Below are positions 47,812 to 60,799 of a stretch of DNA of 64,000 nt, in pieces; the stretch's first letter is position 1; each line of letters opens with the position of its first letter. The notes under the pieces were generated by a model. It saw nothing but the letters and a program-made list of their open reading frames with translations, did not search any database and was not told where the DNA came from. The stretch spans positions 310,001 to 374,000 of the forward strand of contig FJUW01000048.1 in NCBI GenBank assembly GCA_900074885.1, given 5' to 3'. Origin of the DNA: Rhynchosporium graminicola (Eukaryota > Ascomycota > Leotiomycetes > Helotiales > Ploettnerulaceae). A program made the position numbers and the translations under genes.

Positions 47812-48141
47812 CTCCCACAACTGACCGAGGAGCATTCACACACAAGTACTGATCTGCCAATCTTCAACGAGATGAAAATTGTGTTCGAATACATCCCACT
47901 TGAAGCTTCTTTCCGGACCCATTTTCATGGAACCGACCTCTCTGTCGGCGAAATACCTAACGGATTTCGACAAGCGAGAACCTTGGAGCTCAAGGCAAAT
48001 AATGTTTTAGTTCTCGACCTGACGCAGAACAAAAGTCATAAAATGAAGCGAAAACAATCAAAACAGGTCAGTAGTCTGCTTGAATGGTTCTGGGATGATT
48101 TTGTCATTGAGATCAAGAAGTTTAGATATTCAGGACTGTAG
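47812..48141 (+). other. open segment, possible 3' exon of the orphan gene
   Basis: After the acceptor CATCTCAG the frame reads QFLPQLTEEHSHTSTDLPIF and ARTLELKANNVLVLDLTQNK and stops at 48141. Composition is protein-like but no family is recognised. It converges on the minus-strand permease gene, which ends at 48268. Confidence 0.3.
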
Positions 48142-48267
48142 GTTTCTGTACTTTAGCAATTCCGGCCACCTTCTTCTTCCGATGAGGAGCGACGACTCCT
48201 CGCTTACAATCCATCTCCCCTCGAGCTCCCTTTTCGTCCAGGACGATCAGGCCTGGCTTCTAAGGAA

Positions 48268-50598
48268 TCAAGTCGAAGGTAGAATATCTGTTTGGACAGC
48301 TCTCTTCTCATCAAAATACTTTCTCGAACTTCCTTGGCCATCGCTGTCTTGAGAATCTGCCAGTGAACCTTCTGACTCTGCTCTCGCAGCAATTTTCTTG
48401 TCTCGCCAGAGGAGAATCTGGATTGCCGCAGTCCATCCAACTATAGTGGGAGGAGGATTAGTATGAGACGATTCAGACAATATCGCTTGAACAGGTTAAG
48501 GCTTACTCAAAAGAATTTGTAACACGATACAGAACATGTAGCCCTTTCGAGCTGCCGGGAACTCAGTCGTCTTCCACACGAAGTTGGGAGCCTGTTATTT
48601 TAGTACATCCTCAAATTATCGGCTTTCCAAAGTGACTTACGACTGCTTGCATCACGTATGCGAAATCATTTCCGGCTGCAACAAGCAGGGCTCGCTTCTC
48701 TGTATCACCCGAGCAGATTTCATTCACCCATGTCAAAATCAAAGGGCCAGCACCAAACTGGATAAATGGTCAGCTAGGGTAATCAATATCTAAGAGATGG
48801 TTCCGCCAGGAATTTCTTACTCCTATCTGACTGAACCAGTAGACCATCTTTCTCTGATACAGATTTGAGTAAAGCGGTAGCTGTCGCATGAGAACCGAAA
48901 ATGCGAGCTAAAGACGGATAATTAGCCAGAAGCTTGCAATGGGCATCTTATGATACTGTGTATGAGTTCATGGTGTTTTTGAATAGCTTACATTGAGTAT
49001 TGCCCCCAAGTAGATGAAGGGATAACGTCGTCCACGGAATGGCCCATCTGAGAGCCAAGCCCAGCAGAGAGACATGGCGATGAAGATTCCTACAGTAATC
49101 AGAGGCACTTGACGTGATCAGCGAAAGAAATTCTACTATAGGAGAGGCTCGAAACATACGATTGTTGATTTCCTCAACCGAGAATGTTACGCCTGGTACA
49201 GGAGGATTGTTTTTCGCGTTGAAGCTCTTCAGCCAGAATCCCATTGCTTGCTGAGGCCCACCGTTGTTCCAAATAACGTAAAGCATCGCTATTGCGCGTT
49301 AGTAACCATTCTCAATATTACCAAAATAAGACGTGAAATCCATCGCAAGGACTAAACCTGGTATACATACGAAGGAAGTAGGTGTGCCAGCTCGTTAGGA
49401 TCTTCTTTGCTTTAGCCTTGGTCCAAGGCTCTTTACCAGCACGCCCGATAGCCTTCATTCGGGAAATCGAAATTTCGTGCTCCTTTTCTGTTGTCCACCA
49501 AGTTCTCACTCCATCTTGGGGTAGATTGGGGAAAAAGGCATAGCCCATGAGTGCAAGAGGAACTGTGATAATGCCGTCAATGATGAACAACCAGCGCCAG
49601 CCTTCATGCCCGTGAACTCCGTTCAAATTCTTATAAGCTGCTGCTTGCAAGAAACCACTGAACATAGATCCGATACTTCCAGCCAACCAGAAAATCATGG
49701 CTCGTTTCCCAATTTCTCGTGGTGTGTACCAACTTCCTAGCAGATAGTGGATGCCAGGGTAGAAACCGGATCTAAGAATTGTCAGTATCATCAATCAAAT
49801 GGGAAATCTCCTAGGAATCTTACTCAAATAGGCCAACGAGAAATCTTAGGGCGTAGAGGGCTTTGTAGTTCTCTACTCGTGCTGTGCAGATGGTAGCAAT
49901 ACCCCAGCCAATTTCTAGAGATGGAATTACCCATCTGGGTGAAATTCGTGTGAGTAGGAGATTCGAAGCTGAGAATGAATTCAGTATCATCGTGAGAAGT
50001 GATGCAGATCAGGGAGATAAGCAATGGCCTTGATCTAGAATCACACTTACGAATTTGGCCAATGACATATCCGACAGTCCAGATTGAAGTAGAAGTGACA
50101 AGCTCATTGCCATACATATCAAGATCTTCCTTCATCCCACTCAGAAAGGCGTTATTGACATTAGTCTGATCGCTTCATTAGGACCTTGAAGTCAGTTTAC
50201 TTCGTTGCGTAGTGATTTTGGGAGTATGCAGGAGTATATCGTGAGTCGTATGTCTCGGGAGTTAGTTGTATCTCAACTCTGAAATCCGGCAGGTTGAGAA
50301 ATTACATTGCGAGAAACTGATGCTTACAGATTCTTGAGGAAGTAGCCAATCTACAAGCCGGTGGTCAGTAAGCTTGAGTTTGATGAGCCCATGAGGTACA
50401 TACCGAGGCAAAGGTAAGGACGAAAGCATCCACCTTGAACAAAAGCCATCTCTCTTCCTTGGGCAATTCCCACGTATCCCAGACAAAGCTCTTCCAAGTT
50501 TTTGGGCTTTCTGCGAGCTCTTCCTGAGAGGTATAAGTTCGACGGCTAGCCTCTTCGTCAATGCCTATTGGGCGGATATCGTCCTCGTGTCGTCCCAT
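48268..50598 (-). CDS. MFS permease of the allantoate (Dal5-like) anion:cation symporter family
   Basis: Eleven exons: 50598-50404, 50350-50328, 50172-50051, 49968-49824, 49771-49371, 49288-49160, 49089-48992, 48907-48821, 48757-48641, 48591-48507, 48440-48268; together 524 residues with all phases closing. The family imports small organic anions such as allantoate, nicotinate, pantothenate or biotin precursors across the plasma membrane. Landmarks: IGYFLKNLDQTNVNNAFLSG (family signature), VIPSLEIGWGIATI, FLVGLFESGFYPGIHYLLGS, WYTPREIGKRAMIFW, GHEGWRWLFIIDGIITVPLA and FFPNLPQ. The N-terminus is cytosolic and acidic; the tail is polar (KYFDEKRAVQTDILPST). An upstream in-frame Met at 50610 is an alternative start. 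Exon 2 is only 23 nt and intron 2 is long (155 bp). It lies directly beside the RIP island yet shows no RIP-type stops. Confidence 0.9.
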
Positions 50599-50610
50599 GG
50601 TGTCCTGCAA

Positions 50611-51649
50611 GAATGAGTTGAGCAGTTGAGCATGAAAGGTCGACCTAAGACAAGTACGACGCTACTTGTACTACAGATGTTGATTTTGACAAGGATGCCT
50701 AGATGTGTTCTAATCGATGGACGCAATTGCGCAAGAAAATAGCCCAGACAATATATCCCATCCTGGAACGTAAATCCGAAAATTTGGCCACTATCCTGAT
50801 ATCAGACATCCCTATCTCCCCAGAAAACTTTTTTGTTGGCTGCGAAAGGGTATATCATAGGTTGTTGAATATTACGCAATAGTCGCATATATTGTGCCTT
50901 GGGGATTTTCGGGACTAGATGCATTCGTGATTCCCAGTAGTATAGTACCCCGCACCTAAGACTTGCTTATAAATATTTAAGAGAGAAAATCGGCAGTCCA
51001 TAGGTATGTCTGCAAGGAGACAAAGGATATCGTAATAATACTATAGTGAATTTTCAACTCTATATAAGAGGAGAGGGGTAAGAGAATGCTTACTCCTGAC
51101 TAAGCGAAGACATTTATCTAATTATTTCTCTCGGATGATCTTCGCTACTATTAGCGAGTAATACGCCTCAAAATAACTTAGTTAATATTCAGTATCCGGC
51201 AGCAGGATAGAGCTTTTCACTCTGATAATCCTATCTGTTGCTACGAGTTCAATAACTGAAGCTCTAAGATTAAGATCGTATTACGCAGAAGTTCAAACTT
51301 TTAGTTCATAAGGATATATTTAGAAAGGATATAGAGCCTTAAACCTTATATTACTAACTTATACTAACCCTCTAGCTTCTAGAACCTATACTTATTTGTG
51401 ACTATATAAAGCAATTACATGATAGTAACTTCTTTCTGCGCGCTAATTAATCAAAAATAGCAGTCTTAATATTAATTAGGAGTTCATTAATATTATCTTC
51501 TGAAATATACCTCTTATCAAAACCGATCGTCTAGTTGATCTTATTCTTATGCAGATAGACTTTATACTACACGGATTATCGCAGAGCGTATAATAAGAGC
51601 TTCTAATTTTAGTACCTTATTCTTATTACTTAAGGAGATACCCTCTAGC
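50611..51649. other. permease promoter grading into the AT-rich island
   Basis: The first 250-300 bp have normal composition and should hold the permease promoter. From about 50.9 kb the sequence becomes AT-rich with dense TAA/TAG in all frames, like the transposon remains to the right. No element could be identified in 50.95-51.65 kb. Confidence 0.5.
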
Positions 51650-51857
51650 GTGATATTTGTGACGACTGGTCAGGTTTAGAGGTCTCTCCCTATTAGTAGA
51701 AACACTTACTGCTAAGCGAGATTACACGAGTAGAGTTTAGGGGCCCCTTTTCATATATATACTTCTATTCTCTCTCTACTTCTTCACTCCTTAGTTATAG
51801 ATTCTTAAGTGATTCTTACTACTTTATATTCATAGTAATATAAGGTCTTATTACTCA

Positions 51858-52248
51858 GGTAGTTTTGAGACCTTTCTAGAGTAAGCGTTATATTATCTAT
51901 AACTCTTTTACTTACGTCTAGGAAGATAGTAAATATCTACTTATATTATACCTCTATACCTAGAGCTACTAAACGCAGGAGACTACGCTATANNNNNNNN
52001 NNNNNNNNNNNNNNNNNNNNNNNNNNNNNNNNNNNNNNNNNNNNNNNNNNNNNNNNNNNNNNNNNNNNNNNNNNNNNNNNNNNNNNNNNNNNNNNNNNNN
52101 NNNNNNNNNNNNNAGGTAGTTTTAAGACCTTTCTAGAGTAAGCGTTATATTATCTATAACTCTTTTACTTATATCTAGGAAGATAGTAAATATCTACTTA
52201 TATTATACCTCTATGCCTAGAGCTACTAAACGCAGGAGACTACGCTAT
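51858..52248. repeat. near-identical 135-bp direct repeat flanking the gap
   Basis: 51858-51992 and 52114-52248 match at all but about three of 135 positions, and stand on either side of the N run. Either two retroelement copies or LTR parts abut here, or the assembler placed overlapping contig ends twice. Confidence 0.85.
51993..52113. other. assembly gap (121 N)
   Basis: A run of 121 undetermined bases inside the retrotransposon, flanked by the direct repeat just described. Confidence 1.
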
Positions 52249-55200
52249 ATAGAGAAGGCTTATACTAAGTATAAACTTAAAGAATAGCACCTAAACCGAA
52301 GTAACCTAAGTCCGATAAATCGACTACCGGTTCTCCGACTCCCTCTACCTCCTATTCTTCGGCGACTCGTAATACTCGCTATAACCTACCTCTCTCTATA
52401 GTAGAGAGTACTCGCGATAACGCCTCGTCCGAGTTAAGCTCCCTAACTCCTATTATAATTAACGAACTCACTAAGTCGCTAAACCTCCCTAATAATACCC
52501 TTATATTAATAGTAACTATAAGTAACTTATAGGAAGACTGCGCTTACTAGCTATAAGAAGCAGAAAGGAAGCTCGCGGAAGAAAGATAATTAAACGCTAA
52601 CTTATCTGCAGAACTACGCTAGTTATAGGACGAGTTCCTAGAACTACGCTAGTTAACTACCTAGCGCTCTACTAAGTCTATATCGTTTAATAACGTTTAA
52701 TCGCGTATAATACTACTACTATTAATTAAAGAAGATAACGCTATTCTTACGCCTAATAATTATTATCGAGAATAATCTACCGGAGGAATATCGTTAATAT
52801 TATACGCTACGCGTATAGAGAAGATACCGAACCTTCTAAATAAGCTCTCTGATAGAATCGACTACTCTCTAAAACTCTAGGAAGTGCAGATACGTAACGC
52901 CCTCCGGCGCTACTCTAGCTACTTTATTAATAAAGATCACTATAAAGATTAGTTACTTAACTAAACAGAAAGAATAGCTAGAACTTACCTAGAACTCTTA
53001 TTCTTAGAACTAGAATATAACGAAGAAAGTAATATAATCGATTCACTCGATATGATTACTTAACTCGTCTCCTTCTTATCTAATCTATATAACTAATAAA
53101 CTATAAGAGCTAGCTACTCCGCGCTAAAGATAGATTATAAGTAGACCTTCTAGATATTCTACTACGAGTTTCGTACGCTAGCTCGTAAAGCTAGAGTAAA
53201 TAATCAATCGATTCTGAAAATAGACTTATAAGAGAAGCTACTTGTATAGCTACAGAAATAGCTCTTCTAATAGTACCGAACGTTAAGGATACTAGAAGAA
53301 TATATTAAGGCTATATAAGCTGAAGACTAAAGTTAATTTATTGAAAAGACTTACTATTCCGAGTCTTCGGCTAAGGCTAGCGCGACTCGGGAACGCCCTA
53401 TAAATACCTCCTCCTAGCGCTATAGTACTAACTCCTCTTCTTATCCGCAAATTAGTCTTCTTACGCTCGAGAATACTAGTATAACTAGTAAATAAGTACT
53501 ATACTCTGCACGAAACGATACGCCTCGTGCATAATCGCCGGCGAATACTCCTCGTTACTTTACGCCTACTTTATACTTACGCTTATTGTTAGCTCGACCT
53601 AATACTCCGTATCGAATTAACGCAATTAACGCTAATAATAACGTTAATAGCGAGCTAGAAGATAATAATAATGAAGAAATATACGATAACGCCTAAGAGT
53701 ATATTAAACTACTAGTAAAAGACTACGCCTAAGGAAAGACTCCTTCCTAAGTAGTATACGAGATATGCGATATCTTAACCTTATGAAGCTTCTTAGTAGT
53801 TAATCGTTCACTACACGTACTACTCTTACTAAGAATAGACTCTCGTATAAGCTACTTACACTTCTCGATTCTGGAGCTAATAGATACTATTTTATTAATC
53901 GTTCTTTTCTTAAATCCCTTTCCTTCTTCTTAAAACCTTTAATTCACTTTCTACTAAATGTAATTCCTATTAAAAGCTTTAATAGCGTTAATAGTAGTAC
54001 TATTAGTTACTATACGATACTTAATTTAACAGTAGATCGTCGCGTTCAGGTATTTACTCCCTTTCTTATTACTACTCTCGGAAACTATAGTATTATACTC
54101 GGAAGAACTTAGCTTTCGGAATATTAAGTACTCTTAGATACCTCTAAATAATAGATTATTTAGCTACTATATACTCCTCCTAGTAACGTTTATAGCTCTC
54201 CGATCGAGATCAAGGACTTACGTAAATACCGTACTTACTAGCGCTACTAATATAACGCTAACGAACGAAACGAACGCCTTGATTAGTTCTAGGAAGCGTA
54301 CGAGGAATAGCGAAGCGTAGCTAACTCTCCTATTAATATTCGAGCTGTTATTAACTCTATCTCTATTATTAAACGACTATTACTAGCTCGGAAGCGCACT
54401 TCTAGGGAGACTTATAGCTATAAAAATATCTAAAACTCTCCCCTAGAGAGTATTCTATAGGTAACTAACCCTCTGTTACTACTACTAATTAGTTAGGACC
54501 GTTTCTCTAGCGTTTATACTACTTATTATAGATACGATAAGCTTAAGTGTTTATTATCTAAAGAACGAGAACAGAGTAGTAAAGAGAGGTCTTTATACTC
54601 TAGAGAGACTACCGATATACGGCCGAAGTGCGTACGATTTAGTAACGTTATCGCTTATATCCTGCGTGAATCTCTACTTTAACTCTAATTAGAAGTCTCT
54701 ACGTTAAAGACCTACGTATAAGACTACGCCCGTATAATTTATACTATAGACTAATAGTTACTTAGAATACTATCTCGCGACTTAATAGAAGCTACTTAAA
54801 GTATAAAAATAGCTACTACGATATTTCGGAAGTAATAAAGATCACCTCGTATACTTAGACCTCTTCTAGAGCCTCTTACGCTAGAGATTTACGCAATTAG
54901 TAGCTTAGCTTTCTATCTCTTATATAAACGCTAGAAGTCTTCTAATAATAAGATCTTCTCTACTACTTTTTATAAGATAGATAAGCTTCTTAACGACTAA
55001 ATCGCAGTTTAGTAACGCGATATTACTATTATATCTTTAACTATCGACCTTATAGAACGTCGTAAAACCGCTTAATAATTTACTATTAGCTTAAGCGAAT
55101 TAGATTCAGAACTATAGATCTCTCACGAGTATAGCTAGTAGGTATACGTCTTTTCTAAGGAAACTAGCGATATTCTCCCTCCTTATCGCTTATATAATCA

Positions 55201-58079
55201 CCGAATTAAGCTTAAGGAAGGGGCTAAGAAGAACCTTAAATACTCCCTCTTATATAAGATATCAGCTAAAGAACTTGAAGTCGTTAAGGCATATATTACT
55301 AATAACTTAGCTAAAGGTTTTATCGAACCTTCTTAAGTACTATACGCTATACTTATTCTTTTCGTTAAGAAAGCTAATAGAAGTCTAAGATTCTATATCG
55401 ACTTTCGCGTACTTAATAACCTCACGAGGAAGGATTAATATCTACTACTATTAATCGATAAAACGCTAGCTAGAATCTCTACTATTAAGATATTCACTAA
55501 ACTAGATATTCGCTAGGCGTTCTACCGAATTCGAATAGATCTAGCCTCTAAAGAGTATATAACCTTCCGGACTCGTTATAGTATATATAAGTGTAAAGTA
55601 CTCCCTTTCGGTCTGACTAATAGCCCTGCGATATACTAGCGATATATAAATAACGTCTTATTCGACTACTTAGACGACTTCTATATAGTATATCTAGACG
55701 ATATTCTGATCTACTCTAATAACCTACTATAGTATTAATTACACGTATATAAGGTACTATAACGATTATAAGACGCTAGATTATAAGCTAACCTTAAGAA
55801 GTATAAATTTAACGTTACTCGCACTAAATACCTTAGATTTATTATCTCTATTTCTAGGATCAAGATAGACCCTAAGAAAGTTAATATTATATAATCTTAG
55901 AATTACTCGACTATAGTTAAGGGCGTATAATTATTCTTAAGCTTTTATAACTTCTACTAACGATTTATTAAGGATTACGGAATTATCGTAAAATCTCTTA
56001 TATAACTTACTAAAAACAATATATTATTTCGGTTCGCTAGGGAGTATAAAGATACCTTTAATCACCTAAAGCACGCTCTTACTTTAGTACTACTCCTCTA
56101 CTACTATCAGTAATATCTACCTTATATAATCGAAACAGACGCTAGTAATAGAGTAATAGCAGGTGTGCTATCGTAATAGCACGACAAAGACTAGTTCCCA
56201 GTAGCTTACTTCTCTAAGACTATACTACTTACCGAGCTTAATTACGCTATTCACGATAAGGAAATACTTATAATTATATAATCTTTTAGTAACTAGAGAT
56301 CTAAGCTCGTAGGTATACTATATTAGATCCGCGTCGTTACTAATTATAAAGCTCTTAAGTATTTCATAACCTCTAAATAGCTGAACGTACGATAAGCCCG
56401 ATAAGCTAAGCTACTCGCAGATTATAACTTCATAATTACCTATCGACCTAGGAAGTATAATCTACTCGCCGATACTCTCTCTTATAGAATAAATAAATTA
56501 GATAACTAGAATAACGCTAAAAGAACCTAGCGTTTATAGTAGCTACTACGCGAAGACTAAATCGATCTAGTACTACTTATAAGCAACCTCCGGAATAGCT
56601 CTAACTCTATAGATAACTTTAAGCTTATTAACGCCTTAGAAGTCGCTAACCTATCGCTAGTCTTTTCTATAGTATAGTAAGTACTTAATACTAATCGCAC
56701 TACGCTATTACTCTAAGCCCTACGGAAATAAGCTCTCTCCGCTACTCCTAGAAAACTAACTATAGAAAAAGATCTTCTACTCTATAAAGGAAGACTAATC
56801 GTACCTAATATCTTATACTTTCGCACGCTACTTATACGCGAAATACACGACTAATTAGAGACTACCTATCTAAGTATAAAGAAGACCTTATAACTACTAG
56901 TATCATAATACTAGTAGTACGGAATCGCTTTAACTATTAACTAGTACTACTATAACTATTATACTTGCCGACGAATTCAAGTGCCGCGCGATAGGAAACC
57001 GGGCCTCCTCTAACCTCTGCTTATACTATCATATCTATAGGAGCATATTATAGTCGACTACTATAGCTTCAACTACGATAAATATAGCTACGATAACGTT
57101 CTTATATTTATCGACCGTTTTAGTAAATAAGCAATTAGTATTCTATACCGAAAGACCTCCGATGCGCGCGACCTTATAAAGCTTTACTTATACTACGTAT
57201 ACTACTATTTCGGAGCTCTATTAATAATTACCTCTAATAGAGAGCCTTAATTCGTTTCCCGTTTTTAGATTATAATTATTATAATTCTTAGTACTAAAAG
57301 ATAGCTTTCTGCAGTAGACTACCTGTAAATAGACAGCTAAATAGAGATCTATAACTAATATCTCTAACGTAGATTACGACCTTTTATCTCTTACTATTAA
57401 AACGACTAGTCGGAATTCTTACTTATTATAGACTACGCCTAGATAACTCTCCCTTACGAATCCCTTAGAGGTCTCTTACCCTTTAAAGTTATTTATAGAT
57501 ATATACCTTATATTAATTAGAATTAGAAAGACTTACTTAACTCTACTACGCCTACTAATAAGTTGAATACTTAGTAAGCTCTAGATTACGCTAATCGCCT
57601 GCGCGATACCTAGACTACCGCTTAATCTAGCTTCTAATATATATAAGCTAAGATATCCTAATCCTATAATCGCTCACGCTATAAAGTCGACTTCACTATA
57701 GATAACTTTATCTAGCTAGATATACGCTACTTTATAAGTACTTAACTTAGTAAAAAACTCGACTTCCTAACTAACGGACTCTTCTGTATAATTAAAAAAG
57801 TCAGAAGCTCTTATTATCTAGAGCTCCCTACTAGTATAAAAGTATATAACGTATTCCCTGCTACTAAGCTACGGAAGTATCTAAACGACCCCTTACTAGG
57901 ATAAACCTTACTACCGCTACTACCTATTAATATCACTAGTGATAATAAATAGGAGATCGAAGATATACTTACGTGCCGCAAGTAGCGTAATAGCCTCTTA
58001 TACCGAGTTTCCTAGTTAAATTANAGTAATAGTAGTTAAACTACTATAGCTCAAGCCTTTAGAGGTCTTAAGCGGCCTG

Positions 58080-60300
58080 CTTCGCCTATAAAAGAGCCCT
58101 TTAATTTAAAGAAATATAAGTCGCTTTTAATTCGATTTATTATTGAAAATAATCTTTCGTTTAGAAGTATTTTAAGTACTTCTTTTAGAGAGTTAACTCT
58201 TTATTTAAACGAGTAAGTTTTCTTATTATATTATTATATATCTTTTATTAATTTTATATAATAAGTAATCTCCTCTTCTTTATAATAAAATACTTCACGA
58301 TTATCTAAGTAGTATATATAAAGAAAGAAAAGAGAAAATTCAAGAAGATTTTAATCTTAATATTAAAGAGAACGGATATTTCTCTTTAACTTTAGACGAA
58401 TAGACTACTATAAATCAAAACTCTTATCTAGGTATTACTATATAAGTTTCCCTTTAATTAATTTATTACTTACTAGTAAGATATATATAATACTAACTAT
58501 ATATATAGAAACTATATCGATAGTAGCCTTAAGCTTAAGTCAAACCCTATTAGTATAGCTTATTTAAACAAGCCTCACTCCGGAAGATATCTCTTTAAGG
58601 TTTTATCTAAAGCTTTAGAAGAGTAGAATATTAAAGATAGAATTATAAGGTATTATAATAATCCTTTCTTTTATATTAAATATAAATAACTAACTATATA
58701 TAGTATAACTCGAGATAACGCTAGCTCAAACGATACTCTTATAGAAGCCTTTATCAAAGACTATAATATAAAAGGAATAAAGTTTCAAGGAGATATAGCG
58801 TATATAGCTCACGTACTTAATCTCGTTATTCAAGATATATTAAAGAATATTATTAAAGACGCTTATAGCGAACTTAACGATAGAGAAGATATAGCAAATA
58901 TCGAGAATAATAGAGAGGAGGATTTAAATAATAGTAAGTTATATTCTTCTATTATTAATATATATATTAATTTTAATAGATACTTCTCTATAGAAAAAGA
59001 TAAGGACTATTATATTAGGCCTTAAATATTCGGGAGAGAATACTAGAGCTTTAAAAAGGCATATAGAGGCTCTAGAGATTAAAAATCCTCGCTTTCCGTA
59101 ATTAGGTAAGTTATTAATCTTTTTATCTAATATTTATATAATAATATACTTACTAATATAATTATTAATATGGATCAAAAAATAAGGTAGTCTTCTATAG
59201 CTAATATACTTAAAAACTTCCTTAATCTATAGCCTACTATATCAGTAGAAATATCTACTTCCGATAGTAAGTCGTTTAAGAAGTATAGAAATATATTACT
59301 TCTTAGCGAAAGAGAGTTAGAGTATATATAAAAGTGCCTACGAATCTTCGATATATTCGTTAAAACTATAATAAAATTATAAGCTAAGAAATATCCGACT
59401 ATATATTATCTAGTTCCGGAAATCTATAAGATATATATTAAACTAGAGACTATAAGAGATAGTCTAAACTCAGTAAGTACTTCTTTATCTTTAATCTCTA
59501 TAATATAATATACTAATATTTATAGGAACCTTTTACTTCGGCTATTAATAAAGGAATCGCTAAGCTCCGAAAGTATTATCTAAAGACTAGTATTACTAAG
59601 AATAATAAAGCTTTATATATAAGCTTAATTCTCAATCCTCGAATTAAAATAGACGGATTAAGTCTAGCAGGACTTAGTAACGGACTTGTAAGCGATATTA
59701 AGCGAAAATTTCAAGAGGAATATAATTTATAAGTCTTCTTTATATTATATATACTAAAATAAATACTAATTTAAATAGTCTAAAGGTTCAGGCTAATATA
59801 GATCTCCCTATGCCTAATAGGGAGATAATACCTATCGAAGACGAAGACGATATATATATATACGAAGAAGAAGAAGAAATCGACGAATTAGAGTCTTATT
59901 TAGAAGAAAGAAGATCGAATATTAAAGTAAGTATATAACCTTTTTTATAATCTTTAATATATATATATATAAGATATTAATTTAAGCTATAGGTTAAGCC
60001 TTTAGACTATTAGGCTATTAATAGAGATAGATATCCAATATTATCTTTATTAGTACGGAGATATTTACAAATTCCGAGTACTTCGGCGCCCTCGGAAAGA
60101 TTCTTTAGTCTTAGAGCTTTAATTATTAATAAGCTAAGAAATAGACTATCTAAAGATACTTTCGAGGAGATTAGCTTATTAAAAAGCTGGGGTTTTATAT
60201 TCGACTTAAAAGAAGAGGAGGAGGAGATAGAGCAGGCTAATAATAGAGAAGATTTCTTTCTTATAAGTTAGATTAGAAGAGAATTATAATATATACCTTA
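58080..60300 (+). mobile_element. RIP-degraded hAT-family DNA transposon
   Basis: Plus-strand translation recovers the hAT transposase order despite many stops: LLIRFIIENNLSFRSI and FRELTLYLNE (about 58.11-58.22 kb), YSITRDNASSNDTLIEAF and GIKFQGDIAYIAHVLNLVIQ (about 58.70-58.83 kb, the catalytic core), LVPEIYKIYIKLE (about 59.41 kb), and the C-terminal dimerisation block RYLQIPSTSAPSERFFSL with NKLRNRLSKDTFEEISLLKS (about 60.06-60.20 kb). TAA/TAG codons interrupt it throughout and composition is strongly AT-rich, consistent with RIP. The terminal repeats were not fixed; AT-only direct repeats (TCTAATCTAATTA) run to about 60.52 kb. It sits directly 3' of the gypsy element. Confidence 0.88.
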
Positions 60301-60525
60301 TTTCTTTATTAATCATATAAATACCTTTAATTAGTAAGATATACTTTATTTTATTTATCTCTATATAGCTGATATAGCTAAGTATATAAGTATAATTAAG
60401 CCTAATCTAATCCTAATTATTAATTATAATCTAATCTAATTAAAGGTCTAATCAACCTAATTAAATCTAATCTAATTATAATCGATTACAATCGATTATA
60501 AATTAATTAGGTTGATTATTTTTTC
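60301..60525. repeat. AT-only repeats at the right edge of the island
   Basis: Repeated TAATCTAATC and CGATTATAA words, e.g. AATCGATTACAATCGATTAT at about 60480. Composition switches abruptly to normal after TTGATTATTTTTTCTCACAC at about 60525, marking the island border. Confidence 0.6.
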
Positions 60526-60799
60526 TCACACTGTCTTTGCCAGTGGGAGAGAAGAAAATTCTTTAAACTACGCAGCTTCTACATCCTTGAAAAGCATACT
60601 AGGCAGTGGATACGAAGGACCTCTTGTTCAAGTCTATCGGTTTGAATGATGCCAGGCAAAGGAATTCTTGGCCAATGTCATCAAGTTGGTTTGTATTAGC
60701 AGTCAGTCACTCAATCAGGACAATTCCACTTCACCTCTCAAACCGCGTAGACGGCTGTAGAGCAACTTGAACAACGCCTGATGCCGAGACAAAAGTACT

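Larger units (their letters stand above)
51650..58030 (+). mobile_element. RIP-degraded Ty3/gypsy chromovirus retrotransposon
   Basis: Order seen: left end resembling an LTR (TGTGACGACTGGTCAGG at about 51659), gag-like region about 52.3-53.76 kb, protease (LLDSGANRYYF, about 53.86 kb), reverse transcriptase about 55.2-55.9 kb (RFYIDFRVLNN, KIFTKLDIR, PFGLTNSPAIY, YLDDILIYS), RNase H from about 56.12 kb (ETDAS, PVAYFSKT, ELNYAIHDKEIL), integrase zinc region and core about 56.8-57.3 kb (IFIDRFSK, then TSNREP-stop-FVS), and a chromodomain remnant at about 57.95-58.02 kb. All domains are on the plus strand and full of TAG/TAA at positions where the family has Gln (LDIR-stop-AFYRIR; IY-stop-RYIN), i.e. 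CAG to TAG. No ORF survives. No right LTR was found; an isolated N at 58024 may hide a break. Confidence 0.9.
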
